From an uncultured Oscillibacter sp. (GTDB taxonomy: Bacteria > Bacillota > Clostridia > Oscillospirales > Oscillospiraceae), in NCBI GenBank assembly GCA_946530565.1, contig CAMNAE010000081.1, forward strand, positions 1 through 6,911: 6,911 nucleotides of DNA, in the 5' to 3' direction. Every line of letters begins with the position of its first letter. Position 1 is the first letter of the stretch. A model generated the notes under the pieces. That model had not been told where the DNA came from and did not search any database. It worked only from the letters and a program-made list of their open reading frames with translations. The position numbers were made by a program, and so were the translations under genes. Below, piece after piece: positions 5,686 to 6,911 of this stretch.

Positions 5686-5700
5686 GAGGTGTTATGATTG
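5686..5700 (+). promoter_or_regulatory. infB ribosome binding site and TTG start region
   Basis: GAGG (5686-5689, in GAGGTG) lies 8 bases before the TTG at 5698, a normal distance. It is only 4 bases before the out-of-frame ATG at 5694, which opens a four-codon frame ending at TGA 5706-5708. The spacing and the protein start (MAIEKYRV, canonical for IF2) choose TTG as the infB start. Confidence 0.8.
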
Positions 5701-6911
5701 GCTATTGAAAAATACAGAGTCAGAGAACTTGCAAGGGACTTCGGCCTCCCGACCAAGGCGATCAACGAGATCTTAGGGAAATACGCGACGGCGCCGAAAA
5801 GCAGCATGCAGGTGCTCGAGGATCATGAGCTTTCGCTCGTGATGGAGCATCTCACGCAGAACAACCAGATCTCCAACATTCAGGTGATCTATTCCGACAC
5901 CTATCATGAGGAGCCTGCAAAAGAGACTGCCCCCGCGCCCGAGGCAAAAAAAGAAGAAAAAGCCGCCGCTCCGGCAAAGGCGGCACAGGGCGACGGCAGC
6001 AAGTCAAAGGAGCCCGCGCAGCAGGCCGCAAAGCCCCAGAGCCAGAAGCAGCCCGCGCAAAAGCCGTCTGCGCCCGTGGCTGCCCAGGGTCAGCAGGGGC
6101 AGAGCAAGCCGCAGCAGCAAAAGCCGCAGCAGCCCCAGCAGAGCTCCCGTGTGCCGCAGAAGAAGCTCGTCGACACGCGCACCGGCGGCGATGTGAACCT
6201 TGCCAAGTACGACGAGCGCCTTGAGACGCTCGGCGGCGAGCGCGCCGCGCAGATGGAGAAAAAGCAGCGCGGCGGCAAGGAAAAGATCCGCACGAACAAC
6301 CAGCGCCGAGGCGGGCAGAACATGTCCAACAAGCGCAAGCAGGACGAGCAGGAGCGCATGCGCCGGTTGCAGCTCGAGATTGCAAAGAAGGCCCCGCTCA
6401 AGGTCATGATCCCCGACGAGATCTCCGTCGGGGAGCTTGCGAGCCGCATGAAGAAGACCGGTGCCGAGGTCATCAAGGTTTTGATGCGCAACGGCGTCAT
6501 GGCCGCGCTTCCCCAGATCATCGACTACGATACCGCCGCGCTCGTCGCCATGGAGATGGGCTGCAAGGTCGAAAAGGAAGTCGTCGTCACGATCGAGGAA
6601 AAACTGATCGATGATCGCGAAGACCGCGAAGACGAGCTGGAGCCCCGCGCGCCGGTGGTTGTCGTCATGGGCCACGTCGACCACGGCAAGACCTCCCTGC
6701 TCGACACGATCCGCAACACGAGCGTCGCATCCGGCGAGGCCGGCGGCATCACGCAGCACATCGGCGCCTATCAGGTACAGATCAACGGCAAGCCCATCAC
6801 CTTCCTCGACACGCCGGGCCACGAAGCCTTCACCGCCATGCGTGCCCGCGGTGCGATGATCACCGATATCGCGATCCTCGTGGTCGCGGCCGACGACGGC
6901 ATCATGCCCCA
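5698..6911 (+). CDS. infB: Translation initiation factor IF-2, 3'-truncated by the window edge
   Basis: IF-2 is the GTPase that brings fMet-tRNA to the 30S subunit and promotes subunit joining. The frame is open from TTG 5698 to the window end (404 full codons). The N-terminus carries a small IF2_N domain (about 1-55, [15 protein letters not shown]). A low-complexity linker (about 75-225) is rich in Ala, Lys, Pro and Gln. A second IF2_N domain (about 233-295, [16 protein letters not shown]) follows. The GTPase domain begins near 320 with G1 GHVDHGKT (325-332), the switch GGITQHIG (349-356) and G3 DTPGH (371-375). The G domain starts later than in Bacillus subtilis IF-2 because of the long linker, so I expect a full protein of more than 800 residues. 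No frameshift was seen when the whole visible frame was translated. The first 13 codons use AGA or AGG for all three arginines, unlike the mainly CGN body of the gene. Confidence 0.97.
   Translation, partial: MAIEKYRVRELARDFGLPTKAINEILGKYATAPKSSMQVLEDHELSLVMEHLTQNNQISNIQVIYSDTYHEEPAKETAPAPEAKKEEKAAAPAKAAQGDGSKSKEPAQQAAKPQSQKQPAQKPSAPVAAQGQQGQSKPQQQKPQQPQQSSRVPQKKLVDTRTGGDVNLAKYDERLETLGGERAAQMEKKQRGGKEKIRTNNQRRGGQNMSNKRKQDEQERMRRLQLEIAKKAPLKVMIPDEISVGELASRMKKTGAEVIKVLMRNGVMAALPQIIDYDTAALVAMEMGCKVEKEVVVTIEEKLIDDREDREDELEPRAPVVVVMGHVDHGKTSLLDTIRNTSVASGEAGGITQHIGAYQVQINGKPITFLDTPGHEAFTAMRARGAMITDIAILVVAADDGIMP

Noticed and set aside
5694..5708. ATG at 5694 as the infB start
   Set aside because: It is out of frame and stops after four codons; TTG 5698 gives the canonical IF-2 N-terminus and proper spacing.
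5939..6150. Possible repeat array or CRISPR-like pattern in the CAG/AAG-rich stretch
   Set aside because: There are no regular repeat-spacer units; the pattern is codons of a Gln/Lys/Pro linker in frame with infB.
6004..6822. 272-codon minus-strand open frame inside infB
   Set aside because: Its Leu/Ala/Arg-rich product mirrors the IF-2 linker and G domain; the + strand has intact GHVDHGKT and DTPGH motifs. No separate promoter or ribosome binding site was evident.

Overview
The window is about 6.9 kb of gene-dense, GC-rich bacterial DNA with every recognisable gene on the + strand. The gene families and order point to a Gram-positive Clostridia-type member of the Firmicutes (Bacillota), probably a high-GC gut-type lineage: a Clostridia-like glutamyl-tRNA synthetase, a SpoIIM sporulation membrane protein, and the Firmicutes order rimP-nusA-ylxR-ylxQ-infB. 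The species cannot be fixed from the sequence alone.

Left block (1-3010): the 3' part of gltX (glutamyl-tRNA synthetase, N-terminus outside the window) overlaps spoIIM by 4 bases (ATGA). After a 32-bp gap comes asnA (ammonia-dependent asparagine synthetase). The tight packing suggests one transcription unit, although a small hairpin followed by seven T's lies between spoIIM and asnA and may reduce read-through.

Control region (3011-3183): 173 bp without a gene. It holds a weak terminator-like segment after asnA, four T-tracts at roughly helical spacing, a good sigma-A-type promoter with an extended -10, and a short leader containing a strong GNRA-capped intrinsic terminator about 26 bases upstream of the rimP start codon. 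This is the expected layout of a nusA operon under attenuation control.

Right block (3184-6911): rimP, nusA, ylxR (rnpM), ylxQ and the 5' two-fifths to one-half of infB. These genes link ribosome maturation (RimP), transcription elongation and termination (NusA), RNA-binding partners (YlxR/RnpM, YlxQ) and translation initiation (IF2). infB starts at TTG (5698) and runs off the right edge.

The genes are conserved housekeeping genes. I found no mobile element, CRISPR array, tRNA/rRNA or evident new system. The points most worth following up are the rimP leader, the altered RIEDTD segment of GltX, the gltX-spoIIM overlap and the unusual start region of infB.
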